This document shows, one piece after another, positions 25,718 to 33,945 of a stretch of 39,187 bases of DNA (position 1 is the stretch's first letter; the number at the start of each line of letters is the position of its first letter). The stretch is from Deltaproteobacteria bacterium (GTDB lineage: Bacteria > Myxococcota_A > Polyangia > Polyangiales > Ga0077539), in assembly GCA_947477565.1 (NCBI GenBank), contig CANJUR010000043.1:1-39187 (forward strand), written 5' to 3'. The position numbers were made by a program, and so were the translations under genes. The notes beneath the pieces are model-generated. The model did no database searches, had not been told where the DNA came from, and worked only from the letters and a program-made list of their open reading frames with translations.

Positions 25718-26113
25718 GTGAACCGCGAGGTGATCATCGAGTGCCTACGATCCTCCGTCGAAGGGCCCGTGGCGGCGTACCTGTTTGGCTCCGTCGCGCG
25801 CGGCGACGACCACCCGGAGAGCGACCTCGACGTGGCGCTGCTCGCGTCGCGCCCGCTCGAACCGGTGCGCCGATGGGAGGTGCAGGAGCGTCTCGCTGCG
25901 GCGGTCGGCCGCGACGTTGACCTCGTAGACCTGCGCGCGGCCTCGGCGGTGCTGCGGGTGCGCGTGCTCGCCGATGCAGCGCTGCTCTGGGCGTCGGGCG
26001 ACGCCGGGCGCGAGTCCTTCGAGGCCTTCGCGCTGGCCGACGACGCCCGCCTCAACGAGAAGCGCCAGGGCATCCTCGACGACATCGAACGCCTCGGATC
26101 CGTCCATGGATGA
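25718..26113 (+). CDS. mntA: MntA-like nucleotidyltransferase antitoxin
   Basis: A 131-residue minimal nucleotidyltransferase. The diagnostic block YLFGSVARGDDHPESDLDVALL contains GSx(10)DxD: Gly24-Ser25 and Asp36/Asp38; the third acidic residue lies in GRDVDLVDL. In the HepT-MntA (type VII) system this enzyme adds AMP to a Tyr of the HepT toxin and so silences it. The length equals that of known MntA proteins from GTG 25718; starting at ATG 25673 would add 15 residues with no family match. The stop overlaps the hepT start by 8 nt. Here the antitoxin gene comes first. Confidence 0.9.
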   Translation: MNREVIIECLRSSVEGPVAAYLFGSVARGDDHPESDLDVALLASRPLEPVRRWEVQERLAAAVGRDVDLVDLRAASAVLRVRVLADAALLWASGDAGRESFEAFALADDARLNEKRQGILDDIERLGSVHG

Positions 26114-26522
26114 CGTCGCGCTCAACAAGGCCGAGGTCATCGAGCGGTGCGTCCGTCGGGTGCGGGCAGTGCACGCGGGCGACCCGCGCAACCTCAGCGA
26201 CGACCTCACCCGCCAGGACTCGATCATCCTGAACCTCCTGCGCGCTTGCGAGGCCTCCATCGATCTCGCGATGCACCTGGTTCGTCTCGATCGCCTCGGC
26301 ATCCCGCAGCAGAGCCGCGAAGCGTTTGCGATGCTCGCGCAGGCCGGCGCGCTGCCTGCGGACCTCGCGCAGACCCTCCAGAAGATGGTGGGGTTTCGCA
26401 ACGTCGCGGTGCACGACTACGCTTCGCTCAACCTCGACATCGTCGGGTCGATCATCGCCCGGCAACTCGACGACCTGCTTCGCTTCGCTTCGATCGCGGC
26501 TCGCCGCGGCGCCGTGCGCTGA
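26106..26522 (+). CDS. hepT: HepT-like ribonuclease toxin
   Basis: A 138-residue all-helical HEPN protein (DUF86 family). The catalytic motif R-x4-H-x-Y is intact: Arg98, His103 and Tyr105 in FRNVAVHDYASL. Tyr105 is the residue that MntA modifies in characterised systems. HepT proteins act as RNases that block growth until AMPylated. ATG 26106 overlaps the mntA stop. Both active sites look intact, so the pair is probably functional, serving plasmid-like stability or phage defence. Confidence 0.9.
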   Translation: MDDVALNKAEVIERCVRRVRAVHAGDPRNLSDDLTRQDSIILNLLRACEASIDLAMHLVRLDRLGIPQQSREAFAMLAQAGALPADLAQTLQKMVGFRNVAVHDYASLNLDIVGSIIARQLDDLLRFASIAARRGAVR

Positions 26523-26535
26523 TCGGCTCCAGCCT

Positions 26536-26552
26536 CGCGGTCGTACTCCGAA
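26536..26552. repeat. 17-bp word shared with 36182-36198
   Basis: CGCGGTCGTACTCCGAA occurs here, 14 bp after the hepT stop, and again at 36182-36198 in the pyrC upstream region, in the same orientation. Both copies lie in non-coding DNA. The 230-bp gap to the next gene also contains TCTAC-ATG-GTAGA (26648-26660), a small inverted repeat. Confidence 0.6.
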
Positions 26553-26752
26553 TCCCCGGTGCGCAAACGGGCGCTCGGTCCGCGACCGCAGATCGATGCC
26601 CGTTCGGGCCCTGGGCGGGCCGTCCCCCGAAGGCCTTCTGTGCACGATCTACATGGTAGAGAGGTCCGTCGTTTGGCGATTCGCCTCCCGCGGTGCAGCG
26701 CTTCGAGAGTCCCCGGCGCACCGACGATCCACCGCCTCCCCCAAAAGGTCCG

Positions 26753-29524
26753 ATGATGAAAAAACCGATCCGATCGGGTGGCGCGTTTGCCATCGTCTGT
26801 TGCTCTTTATTCGCGTTAGCCGGCTGTGATTCCGCGTCCGTCGTGGGGGCTCCGCTGGACGCCTCGGCGGACGTAGCGACTCCGTCCGACCTCGGGACAC
26901 CGATCGATCGTCCGCTGGAGTGCGCGGCGGGTCAGGCCGCCTGCAACGGCGCGTGCGTCAACGCGGCGACGGACAACGCAAACTGCGGCGTCTGCGGCAC
27001 CGTCTGCGGGGCCGGCCTGGTGTGCTCGCGCGGTCGCTGCGAGGCGTCGTGCGCAACGGGCCTCGCGACGTGCGGCGGCGGCGACGGAGGCGTGGCCCTG
27101 CGCTGCGCCGACCTGCAGACCGACCGGACCCACTGTGGCGTTTGCGGAACAGCGTGCGCGGCGGGCAGCGTGTGCGTGGCGGGCGCGTGCGTCGTGAGTT
27201 GCGTGGCGGGGCAGAGCACCTGTAGCGGCGTGTGCCGTGACCTGCAGACCGATCGTGCAAACTGCGGAACATGCGCCAACGCCTGCCGGGCAGGGCAGGT
27301 GTGCAGCGCGGGAATGTGTTCGGTGTCCTGCGGCGCGGGCCTACTCGACTGCACCGGAAGCTGTCGCGATGTGCAGACCGACAACGCGAACTGCGGGATG
27401 TGCGGCCAGGGCTGCGCGGCGGGCCAGCGCTGCTCCGGCGGCATGTGCCAGGTGAGCTGCGGCGGATCGACGACGGAGTGCAGCGGCACCTGCCGTGACC
27501 TGCAGACGGACAACCGAAATTGCGGGATGTGCGGGACAGCCTGCCTGGCGGGACAGGTGTGCAGCGCGGGGACGTGTTCGGTGTCCTGCGGCGCGGGGTT
27601 GACCAACTGCGGTGGTATCTGCCGCGAACTGACGAGCGACCGCTCAAACTGCGGGACGTGCGGGACGTCGTGCGCGGCGGGTCAGGTGTGCAACGCCGGT
27701 GCGTGCGCAGTGAGCTGCGCGACGGGCTACACCAATTGCGGTGGTGCGTGCCGCGACGGGCTTACGGACAACCTGAACTGCGGCGCGTGCGGGACAGTTT
27801 GCGCGGCGGGGAGCGTCTGCACCGGCGGCGTTTGCCAGGTGTCCTGCGGCGGCGGGCAGGTGTCGTGCAGCGGCGTGTGTCGTGACACGCAGAGCGATCG
27901 GGCGAACTGCGGGGCGTGCGGGACGGTCTGCACGGCGGGGCAGGTGTGCGCGATGGGCGTCTGCGCGCTGACCTGCGCGACGGGCTACACCAACTGCAGC
28001 GGCGCGTGCCGCGATCGGCAGACGGACAACCTGAACTGCGGCGCGTGCGGGACGGTCTGCGCGGCGGGGAGCGTGTGCACCGGCGGCGTGTGCCAGGTGT
28101 CCTGCGGCGGCGGTCAGGTGTCGTGCAGCGGCGTGTGCCGCGACACGCAAAGCGATCGGGCGAACTGCGGCGCGTGCGCCACGGTGTGTGCGCCGGGGCA
28201 GGTGTGCGCGATGGGCGTCTGCGCGTTGAGCTGCGCAGCGGGGTTGACCAGTTGTAGCGGCACCTGCCGCGATGTGACCAGCGATCGGGCGAACTGCGGG
28301 ACGTGCGGGACGGTATGCGTGTCGGGCCAGGTGTGCTCCGGGAGCACCTGCGCGGTGTCGTGCGGCGCGGGAACGACCCTCTGCACTGGGGCGTGCGCCA
28401 ACCTCTCGACGGACAATCTCAACTGCGGCGCGTGCGGTTCCGCCTGCGCTTTGGGCACGGCGTGCTCGGCGGGATCGTGTCTACCGACCTGCGCGCCGCC
28501 GCTCACCAACTGCTCGGGGGCGTGCGTGAACACCGCGCTCGACCCGTCTAACTGTGGAAGCTGCCGTAATGCTTGCGTGCTCCCGCACGCGTCGGCCTAC
28601 TGCCTCGGCGGCAGGTGTGGGCTCGCGGTGTGCGAGTCGGGGTACTTCGACTGCAACCGCATCGCGTCGGACGGCTGCGAGTCCATGAGCTTGTGCCTGG
28701 ACACGGTGGTTACCTTTAACGCCAGCGGGTCCGGGCGTAGCGGCGGGCTTCAGCGCTGGACCGTTCCGCCGGGGGTGACCACGGTGAGCATTGAAGCGTG
28801 GGGCGCGCAGGGCGGCGGGAGCCCCACCACGGGAGGCTGCAACTGCAGCCTTCCGGGCGGCCGTGGCGCTTATGTTCGGGGCACCTTCTCGGTCACCCCC
28901 GGGAGCGTGCTGGACCTGCTCGTCGGGCAGGTCGGCGGCTCGAGCGGCGGCGCCCACGGCAATGAGAACGGCGGCGGCGGCGGCACTTTCGTGGTGCTGA
29001 ACCCGAGGACGCCGCTCGTGATCGCCGGAGGCGGAGGTGGCGGTCCCTCGACCACGTACGGGTCCTCCTGCGCGAGGACGGCGTCCGTAGGCGATGGCCA
29101 GGCCGGCAACGGGGGAGCCTCGACGAGTTGCTCCACGTCCGCCGCTGGCGGATCGGCGGGCAGCGGCGGGGCGGCAGCCGGAACCTATGAAGGCGGCGCG
29201 GGCGGCGGCTTCACCGGGGACGGGGCCAACGGCGGGACTCACTGCGTACTGGCCTACGGCGGGTCGAGCTACACCAACGGCGGCGTCGGCGGCCTGGGTA
29301 ACAACTGTTACGACACCAACAACTTCGGCGGCTACGGCGGCGGCGGCGGCGGTCAGCTGGGTGGTCCGGGCGGCGGCGGCGGCTACTCTGGCGGCTCGAC
29401 CAGCGGTGCCTGGTCAGCCTCCTCCTCCTATGGCGGCGGCGGCGGCTCGTACAACGCGGGCGCGGGGCAGACCAACACCGCCGGCGTGCGGTCCGGGATG
29501 GGCATGGTGACCATCAGGTACTAA
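26753..29524 (+). CDS. Cys-rich repeat surface lipoprotein with Gly-rich C-terminal domain
   Basis: A 923-residue lipoprotein. AAGG lies before the ATG pair at 26753/26756; the signal peptide ends in lipobox FALAGC. After a short Asp/Ala/Pro linker come about 13 Cys-rich modules of about 43 residues, with the pattern C-x2-C-R-D-x3-D-x2-NCG-x-CG-x3-C-x2-G-x2-C-x4-C. Modules 7-8 and 9-10 are almost identical. Residues about 650-923 form a glycine-rich beta domain (TVSIEAWGAQGG, GGRGAYVRGTFSV, DLLVGQVGGSSGG, IAGGGGGGPS) resembling the ALK/LTK-type Gly_rich family. Such proteins are common on Myxococcota surfaces; a role in adhesion or matrix contact is inferred. Heavy disulfide content implies export. 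Confidence 0.88.
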   Translation: MMKKPIRSGGAFAIVCCSLFALAGCDSASVVGAPLDASADVATPSDLGTPIDRPLECAAGQAACNGACVNAATDNANCGVCGTVCGAGLVCSRGRCEASCATGLATCGGGDGGVALRCADLQTDRTHCGVCGTACAAGSVCVAGACVVSCVAGQSTCSGVCRDLQTDRANCGTCANACRAGQVCSAGMCSVSCGAGLLDCTGSCRDVQTDNANCGMCGQGCAAGQRCSGGMCQVSCGGSTTECSGTCRDLQTDNRNCGMCGTACLAGQVCSAGTCSVSCGAGLTNCGGICRELTSDRSNCGTCGTSCAAGQVCNAGACAVSCATGYTNCGGACRDGLTDNLNCGACGTVCAAGSVCTGGVCQVSCGGGQVSCSGVCRDTQSDRANCGACGTVCTAGQVCAMGVCALTCATGYTNCSGACRDRQTDNLNCGACGTVCAAGSVCTGGVCQVSCGGGQVSCSGVCRDTQSDRANCGACATVCAPGQVCAMGVCALSCAAGLTSCSGTCRDVTSDRANCGTCGTVCVSGQVCSGSTCAVSCGAGTTLCTGACANLSTDNLNCGACGSACALGTACSAGSCLPTCAPPLTNCSGACVNTALDPSNCGSCRNACVLPHASAYCLGGRCGLAVCESGYFDCNRIASDGCESMSLCLDTVVTFNASGSGRSGGLQRWTVPPGVTTVSIEAWGAQGGGSPTTGGCNCSLPGGRGAYVRGTFSVTPGSVLDLLVGQVGGSSGGAHGNENGGGGGTFVVLNPRTPLVIAGGGGGGPSTTYGSSCARTASVGDGQAGNGGASTSCSTSAAGGSAGSGGAAAGTYEGGAGGGFTGDGANGGTHCVLAYGGSSYTNGGVGGLGNNCYDTNNFGGYGGGGGGQLGGPGGGGGYSGGSTSGAWSASSSYGGGGGSYNAGAGQTNTAGVRSGMGMVTIRY
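27719..28234 (+). repeat. 258-bp tandem duplication inside the Cys-rich gene
   Basis: 27719-27976 and 27977-28234 are near-identical direct copies, each encoding two 43-residue modules. Differences are mostly single synonymous changes such as AATTGC/AACTGC. The other modules diverge more, so this is the latest expansion step. Confidence 0.88.
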
Positions 29525-29545
29525 ACCTCCGACGGCCCCGCGCGC

Positions 29546-30703
29546 TCACCCGCGCGTCAGCACCACCCGCGTGATCTCTCCGCGGGTGCCCAGTCGCATC
29601 GGCGGCCCCCAGTAGCCCGTCCCTTCGCTCACGTAAGCCCACGTCTCGCGCACCCGGTGCAGCCCCGCTACGAAGGGCTGGTCGAGCGCCACGACGTACC
29701 CGAACGGCCAGAGCTGTCCCCCGTGCGTGTGCCCCGACAGCACCAGCCCGACGCCGTGCTCCGCGGCCTCCGTCACCGCCTTCGGCTGGTGCGCGAGTAG
29801 CACCAGGGCACGCGTCGAGTCGCGTCCGCGCAGAGCCTGTTGGAGGTCGGCCCCGTGTCCGTCGCCGAAGCGCTTCGCGGACCAGTCATCGACGCCCGCG
29901 AGGTCGATGCTCGCCGCGTCGTCGCCGAGCGTGACGCGCTCGTTGCGCAGCACCCGCACGCCCAGCCGCGCAAGCTCGAGCAGCCACTCCTCGACGCCAG
30001 AGTAGTACTCGTGGTTGCCCGTCACGAAGAACACCCCGTGCCGCGCGCGTAGATCTGCCAGCGGCGCGACGTGCTCGCCGAGGGCGGAGACTGATCCGTC
30101 AACGAGGTCGCCGGTGATGACCACCGCGTCGGCGCGGAGGGCGTTGACCCGCGCGACAAGATCGACAAGGAAACGTCGGTCGATGGTGGGGCCGACGTGG
30201 ATGTCCGTGAGTTGCACCAGGGTGTAGCCCTCCATCGACGGGGGCAGCGCCGCGAGGGGGACACGCACCGTGCGGACCGTGATCGCCGCGAGGGCGGTGC
30301 GGACGGAGACCGCCGTGAGCGCGACGCCGCCGACGCCGGACGCAGCCGCGAGGGCCCGCGCGAACCACCGGCGCCGATTGGGGTCGGGAAGCGCACCGAC
30401 GAGGCCCGCCGCGACGCGCGCGACCTCACCCGGAGACAGCAGCACAAACAACACGAAGGCCCCGCCCATCCAGAGAAACATCACCCACGCGAGCGGCGTG
30501 GCGAGGCTCCGTGGGAGCGCGCGCCCCGCGAGCAGCGCCAGCGGGAGCGAGAGCCCGAGGGCGCTGAGGAGGATCCGCCCGACGCGAGGCCACGGGGCGG
30601 GCCAGGCCGGGTCGCGGAAGAGCCGCGCCCAGAGGAAGAAATGCATTCCGCCGACGACCAGCAGCGCGATGGCGAGAAACATCAAACGTTGACCGAGGTG
30701 CAT
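29546..30703 (-). CDS. membrane metallophosphoesterase (calcineurin-like, YaeI type)
   Basis: A 385-residue protein. Residues 1-130 carry four or five transmembrane helices (LMFLAIALLVVGGMHFFLW, ILLSALGLSLPLALLAG, LAWVMFLWMGGAFVLFVLL, VGGVALTAVSV). The catalytic domain has every metal ligand motif: TDIHVG (DxH), GDLVDG (GDxxD), GNHEYY (GNHE), LLAHQPKA and SGHTHGGQ (GHxH). The family hydrolyses phosphoesters; YaeI/YkuE-like members act on lipid head groups or UDP-lipid intermediates at the membrane, but the substrate here is unknown. The catalytic part could face either side. Divergent from the nuclease-fusion gene across 65 bp and convergent with the Cys-rich gene across 21 bp. Confidence 0.92.
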   Translation of the reverse strand: MHLGQRLMFLAIALLVVGGMHFFLWARLFRDPAWPAPWPRVGRILLSALGLSLPLALLAGRALPRSLATPLAWVMFLWMGGAFVLFVLLSPGEVARVAAGLVGALPDPNRRRWFARALAAASGVGGVALTAVSVRTALAAITVRTVRVPLAALPPSMEGYTLVQLTDIHVGPTIDRRFLVDLVARVNALRADAVVITGDLVDGSVSALGEHVAPLADLRARHGVFFVTGNHEYYSGVEEWLLELARLGVRVLRNERVTLGDDAASIDLAGVDDWSAKRFGDGHGADLQQALRGRDSTRALVLLAHQPKAVTEAAEHGVGLVLSGHTHGGQLWPFGYVVALDQPFVAGLHRVRETWAYVSEGTGYWGPPMRLGTRGEITRVVLTRG

Positions 30704-30768
30704 GGTTTGCTCGCGGACTACGACGTTCGGGCGGGGTGCGTCGATGTGCTAAAGCCCTTCATCGGTCG

Positions 30769-32829
30769 ATGATCCGCCGCCCTCGACGATCGCCCTTCGA
30801 GGCCCTGCTCGCGGACCCTGATCTTCGCGCCCTCGAGGCTATTGTGCCGGCGTTCGATCCGCTGGAGGTGCTCGCCACCGCCCGCAAGGAGCGCCCGCAC
30901 ACGCGCTTTCTCGCCTGGCTGCTCGATGCCCACCCGGTGCAGCCCGGCGGGGCCCACGGCCTCGGCGCCACCGTGCTCGACGCCGTCGTCCGTTGCGCCC
31001 TCGCGGCCCTCGACCCACTGCCCGGCGTCCGCCTCGTCCGCCCCGTCGCGCCGCCCACCTTCCGCCCGGAAACCCTCCGCGTACTGCGCGAGCAGCCTCT
31101 CGACGACCACGACCGCGCGCCGGACCTCCGCTGCCACGCCACCGCCACAGACCAGCGCGAATGGGTGGTGCTCATCGAAAACAAACTCGACGCCGACGAG
31201 GGCGACGGGCAACTGTCGGCCTACCTCGCCTGGGCCCGCACCCGCCACCCGGACGCCGAACGCTTACTGATCTACGTAAGCCCCGACCGACGCGCGCCCC
31301 GCGAGGCCTTCCCCGCCGATCGCGTCGCCTGCCTCGCCTGGAGCGACGTCGTCGAGGCCGCCCGGTTCGCCCTCCGCGCGGACCTCCCCCGCGCGCCCGC
31401 CACGCTGGCCGCCCGCACCTTCGCCGAGACCACCCTCGAGGCGCTTCGCATGCGCTTCGGCGCCCACCCCGAGGCCCGCACCCTCGTCGAGGCCCTGCAC
31501 CACCGGCACCCCGTCGCTTCCTCTCGCGGCGCGCACCTCACGCCCGATGATCCCGCCTGGGAGCGCTTGCACCCGCTCATTCCCAACGCCCTCTGGCACC
31601 TCCGCACGGTGCGCCCGCAGGCCGTCACGTTCTCCCCGGCCTTTGCCTCCCGCGTCGCCGCCGCCTGGAGCGCCCTCTACCCCGACGCCCCTGCGCTCCG
31701 CCCGGGCGCCCCGCATGCGCGCTGCCCAGACCTCGCGGCGTGGTCCATCGACGGCGTCACGGATGCGTGGTCGCTGCACCTCGTTGCCTCCGCGGGGCCG
31801 CACCCCGGCGTCGTGCGCCCGCGCCTCTGGCTCGCCCTCTACGCCCCGAATACCTCCCCCGGTATGCTTCTCGAAGCCCGGGAGCACACCGTCGACCTCG
31901 CGCTGCTTCCGGCGGCCACGCGCGACGCGCTCCTCGGCGCGCAGCCGGTGCCATCGACCCCGGACGCCTGGCGATGGCTGCAGGTCGGGCGCGCCATCGA
32001 ACTACCCCGCGGGTTTTCGCCGGAGGACGACGCCCGCCGCGTGGTCGAGCGCTGCTTCCCGGAGTTTGCACCGCACCTCGTTGCGCTCGCCGCGCGCTCC
32101 CGCGACCCCGCTCGCTGGCTCTACTCCTGCGACCGCGACGACGACCTCCACCGCCCCACGGACGCGGTCGATCGCCGCGCGCTCGCCGCTGCGGCGCTTC
32201 CCTCCGCGGAGAGAGTTCTGCTCGTGGCGACACAACCCGGCGGCCACCCGGCCGAGCTTGGCGTCGCGCACGATCTCGGCGTTGCCCTCGCGCGCTCCCT
32301 CGGGCAGCACGCGCGCTTCACCTACGACTACGGCCCCGCGGCGGGACTGGGGTTGTGGGCGAGCGCGACCATCGTGGTGCTCGAGGGCGCGCTCTTCACT
32401 GACGCCGCCGCGGTGGGGGTTGCCCGCGCGGCGGTGACCGCGGGCGCCACGCTGCTGCTCCTGCCCGCCACCGGGGAGGGCTTTACCCTGGAGGGTAAAG
32501 TGTCGCTGCGCCCGTGGGCCGACGCGGTGCTGGGCCCGAGCACACGAACCGCGGCGCGCGCGCTGACTGCCCCTGCGGGCGACCGGGAGACCGAGCGCTG
32601 GCTGCGGCGGTTGCAGCACCTCGATCGGGTGCGGCTACGGCGTGACGCGACGGTGGCGCTCTGGGCGGCGTGCGACGACGAGCGCCATCCCGCGCTGGCC
32701 GGGTGGCGCGAGGGCGCAGTGCGGGTGGTGTGCTGGACCGGCGACGTGCGCGCGGTGACCACGGACGACGAAGCGGCCGCCCGCTGGTGGGCGGCGGTGC
32801 TCGCGGTGCGCGATGGATTGTCGGGGTGA
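30769..32829 (+). CDS. PD-(D/E)XK nuclease-domain protein with unassigned C-terminal domain
   Basis: A 686-residue protein. Residues about 35-240 match the PD-(D/E)XK superfamily group (PDDEXK_4-like): TRFLAWLLDAHPVQPGGAHG, then Asp119 in RAPDLRCH, Glu137-x-Lys139 in WVVLIENKLDADEG, and Gln148 in GQLSAYLAW. All catalytic residues are present. The middle (250-470) is unassigned. Residues 481-686 start ERVLLVATQPGG and look like a Rossmann/flavodoxin-type domain (ATIVVLEGALFTDAAAV, VTAGATLLLLPATGEGF), reminiscent of GATase1-like or ThuA-like folds, but no catalytic triad is visible. ATG 30769 was chosen; GTG 30736 is in frame. No methyltransferase or restriction partner is adjacent. A defence or DNA-repair role is inferred only from the nuclease fold. 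Confidence 0.75.
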   Translation: MIRRPRRSPFEALLADPDLRALEAIVPAFDPLEVLATARKERPHTRFLAWLLDAHPVQPGGAHGLGATVLDAVVRCALAALDPLPGVRLVRPVAPPTFRPETLRVLREQPLDDHDRAPDLRCHATATDQREWVVLIENKLDADEGDGQLSAYLAWARTRHPDAERLLIYVSPDRRAPREAFPADRVACLAWSDVVEAARFALRADLPRAPATLAARTFAETTLEALRMRFGAHPEARTLVEALHHRHPVASSRGAHLTPDDPAWERLHPLIPNALWHLRTVRPQAVTFSPAFASRVAAAWSALYPDAPALRPGAPHARCPDLAAWSIDGVTDAWSLHLVASAGPHPGVVRPRLWLALYAPNTSPGMLLEAREHTVDLALLPAATRDALLGAQPVPSTPDAWRWLQVGRAIELPRGFSPEDDARRVVERCFPEFAPHLVALAARSRDPARWLYSCDRDDDLHRPTDAVDRRALAAAALPSAERVLLVATQPGGHPAELGVAHDLGVALARSLGQHARFTYDYGPAAGLGLWASATIVVLEGALFTDAAAVGVARAAVTAGATLLLLPATGEGFTLEGKVSLRPWADAVLGPSTRTAARALTAPAGDRETERWLRRLQHLDRVRLRRDATVALWAACDDERHPALAGWREGAVRVVCWTGDVRAVTTDDEAAARWWAAVLAVRDGLSG

Positions 32830-32857
32830 GTTGGGGAGAGGCGGGAGAAAAGAGAGA

Positions 32858-33043
32858 TCAGCCCGCGGGGGCGGCGGCGGCAGCGGTGGGCTTACGCGTG
32901 CGGGTCTTCTTCTCGGCGGCCTTGCCGGCGCTGGCGAAGCGGGCGGCGCGCTCGGCAAGCTTCTTGGCGGCGCGCTCCTTCTTCTTGCGCTGACCTGCGC
33001 GCTGAATCGACTTCTGCGAATGACGGCGATCGCCCTTGCCCAT
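32858..33043 (-). CDS. 61-aa very basic protein
   Basis: From ATG 33043, with GGAG 9 nt upstream. The sequence begins MGKGDRRHSQKSIQRAG, is rich in Lys/Arg/Ala (KKKERAAKKLAERAARFAS) and ends in a Lys/Thr/Ala-rich tail. The first residues, MGKGDRR, match the start of ribosomal bTHX-type proteins, but the rest differs. It is probably a nucleic-acid-binding or ribosome-associated protein; a histone H1-like tail is an alternative. It stands alone on the minus strand. Confidence 0.7.
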   Translation of the reverse strand: MGKGDRRHSQKSIQRAGQRKKKERAAKKLAERAARFASAGKAAEKKTRTRKPTAAAAAPAG

Positions 33044-33115
33044 CGTGATGCTCCGGTAGATTGACTGGTAAGTCGGTGGTCGACGCGCAGGGTAGATCCA
33101 CGCGCGGAGTCGATG

Positions 33116-33145
33116 CGGGTACCACCCGGCCCGGCGCGATGTCAA
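33116..33145 (-). promoter_or_regulatory. candidate promoter for the 61-aa basic protein
   Basis: On the minus strand TTGACA (33145-33140) is followed after 18 bp by TACCCG (33121-33116). The -10 is imperfect. It would give a leader of about 65 nt, consistent with the usable ribosome binding site of this gene. Confidence 0.35.
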
Positions 33146-33170
33146 CGCCGACCGACGGGTGGCGGTGAGG

Positions 33171-33834
33171 TCAGGAGACGTTGCGTACGGACACGGGCCG
33201 AGAGGCTGCGGGGAAGTCCGCAAGCTCTTCACGGATCACCTTGTTGGTGTCGAAGTACACCTGCCAGTAGTGCTCGTTGCTGCAGTACGGCCGCACGCAA
33301 AGCACGGGACCAAACTCCGTGAAGGTCTCGATCTCCACGTCCGGGCCGGGGTCGGTCTTGATGTTCTTCACGCGGGCCACGATGGCGGCCTTGAGGCGCG
33401 AGATGGCGAGGTTGTGGTCGGCCGCACCGGAGATCTGCGCCTTCAGTTCGACCCGCCGAAACGGGTTGGCGGTGAAGTTCTGGATGTCACCGCTGAAGAT
33501 CTTGTTGTTGCCCACGAAGGTCCGAACGTTGTCGGGCGTGTCGAGGGAGGTCACGAAGAGGCCGATCTCCTGGATGGTGCCGGTCACGCCGCCCGCGGTG
33601 ACGAAATCGCCAACCTTGAAGGGCCGGAGAATCACCATGAAAGCGCCGGCAGCGAAGTTGGACAGCAAACCGCCCCAGGCGGTGCCGATGGCGAGACCCG
33701 CGCCCGGCGAAGGAGCGAGGTCACGATGCCGATGAGCCAGCGGCCGACGATCCAGATCGCGAAGGCGCCAGGCACCTTCACTCCAAAGTCGAGGCCGCGG
33801 GTCTTCAGAGTTCAATGACTTGATCGAGGTTCAC
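33171..33834 (-). pseudogene. decayed mscS-type mechanosensitive channel gene
   Basis: The 3' part encodes a clear MscS core: GAGLAIGTAWGGLLSNFAAG (pore helix), FMVILRPFKVGDFV, then the beta domain and C-terminal cage (VRTFVGNNKIFSGDIQNFTA, FRRVELKAQISGAADHNLAI). The 5' part is broken. GTG 33834 opens VNLDQVIEL and then hits TGA at 33805; one inserted base would continue as LKTRGLDFGVKVPGAFAIWI-VGRWLIGIVTSLLRRAR, a typical first region with TM1. That frame then meets the pore helix in a different frame at about 33705-33715, with some 60 residues (the second helix) missing. So there is one frameshift and one internal deletion. A start inside the 33815 frame would make a protein with a nonsense N-terminus. 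Confidence 0.85.
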
Positions 33835-33945
33835 GAGGTCTGGTCCTGGAGGGAAACGAGACGTCTAGCCAGATGCGCACCATCAGGGCAGTTCCCGTGA
33901 ACCTGCTTTCGATACGCACAAGCGTGGAGGTGGGGTCCCTCCGAC

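Noticed and set aside
26753..29524. CRISPR-like array suggested by regular 129-bp repetition
   Set aside because: The repetition is in frame and encodes Cys-rich protein modules; there are no short identical repeats with unique spacers.
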